A stretch of 64,000 nt of DNA from an uncultured bacterium (GTDB lineage Bacteria > Verrucomicrobiota > Verrucomicrobiia > CAIQCK01), in assembly GCA_903870275.1 (NCBI GenBank), contig CAIQCK010000010.1, positions 1 through 64,000 on the forward strand. The letters are read 5' to 3'. The translations under genes were made by a program, and so were the position numbers. Shown piece after piece: positions 63,940 to 64,000 of this stretch. The notes below the pieces were generated by a model, which worked only from the letters and a program-made list of their open reading frames with translations, was not told the origin of the DNA and did no database searches. Each line of letters opens with the position of its first letter. Positions within the stretch are counted from its first letter, which is position 1.

Positions 63940-64000
63940 GTCTTTTCGTGTGTTTCGTGTGATTCGTGGTTCCGATTCGCTCAGCTCTTGCTGATCCACT
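63940..64000. repeat. Short TTCGTGTG repeat and possible gene end at the right edge
   Basis: Positions 63944-63972 read as repeats of ttcgtgtg/gattcgtgg. Beyond them a minus-strand frame ends in W-I-S-K-S with its stop complement at 63980-63982; this could be the C-terminus of an upstream gene, for example etfB, but only a few codons are inside the window. Confidence 0.25.

Noticed and set aside
63769-64000. Gene at the right edge on the minus strand
   Set aside because: The open frame overlaps the EtfA paralog start in another frame and encodes TTCGTG repeat DNA; only a possible stop codon of a neighbour can be suggested.

Overview
The window reads as GC-rich bacterial chromosome, probably from the Verrucomicrobiota or a neighbouring PVC lineage. 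That placement is inference. It rests on several secreted glycosidases (sialidase, GH29 fucosidase, GH5-like, GH101-related), abundant short palindromic repeats that even enter genes, IS110 and RAYT transposases, and a homodimeric-type pyruvate dehydrogenase beside anaerobic hydrogen metabolism. No rRNA, tRNA or CRISPR array was recognised.

Layout. 1-7517 is accessory: a RAYT transposase inside inverted REP-like palindromes, a broken second RAYT copy, a sialidase between them, a PD-(D/E)XK nuclease, an IS110 element with a structured leader, and secreted sugar-acting proteins. 7592-7892 is a repeat nest. 7956-11872 (minus strand) holds thiC with a TPP riboswitch and terminator, an IscA-like protein, hisA and hisH.

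12303-40064 is the core: about 28 kb of co-oriented, tightly packed redox genes. In order these are mvhDGA ([NiFe] hydrogenase), an HdrD-like protein, etfBA, a membrane Etf:quinone-oxidoreductase-like protein, hdrA, a three-gene phosphorelay, hdrC, hdrB, a formate-dehydrogenase-like molybdopterin protein, a HydB/HydG-type NAD(P)H diaphorase pair, a hydrogenase maturation protease, and a group 4 membrane hydrogenase (two HyfB-like antiporter subunits, then large, NuoH-like, ferredoxin and small subunits), with hypA after a palindrome. The implied network couples H2, ferredoxin or heterodisulfide-type thiols, flavoprotein electrons, quinone and NAD(P)H. The molybdopterin protein has lost all three catalytic residues of formate dehydrogenase, and both HyfB paralogs carry Gln where antiporter-like subunits have the TM5 Glu, so the complex may not be an ordinary formate hydrogenlyase or proton pump.

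40086-50683 holds a class V aminotransferase, a large GH101-related secreted protein, a membrane-anchored NlpC/P60-like protein, a fucosidase and a short glycosyltransferase-deacetylase-GNAT cluster. 50794-56317 (minus) is the aceE-aceF-lpd operon. 56530-60681 (minus) holds two multidomain histidine kinases. 60941-63937 has citrate synthase, a DUF2148 ferredoxin-domain protein and an orphan EtfA paralog.
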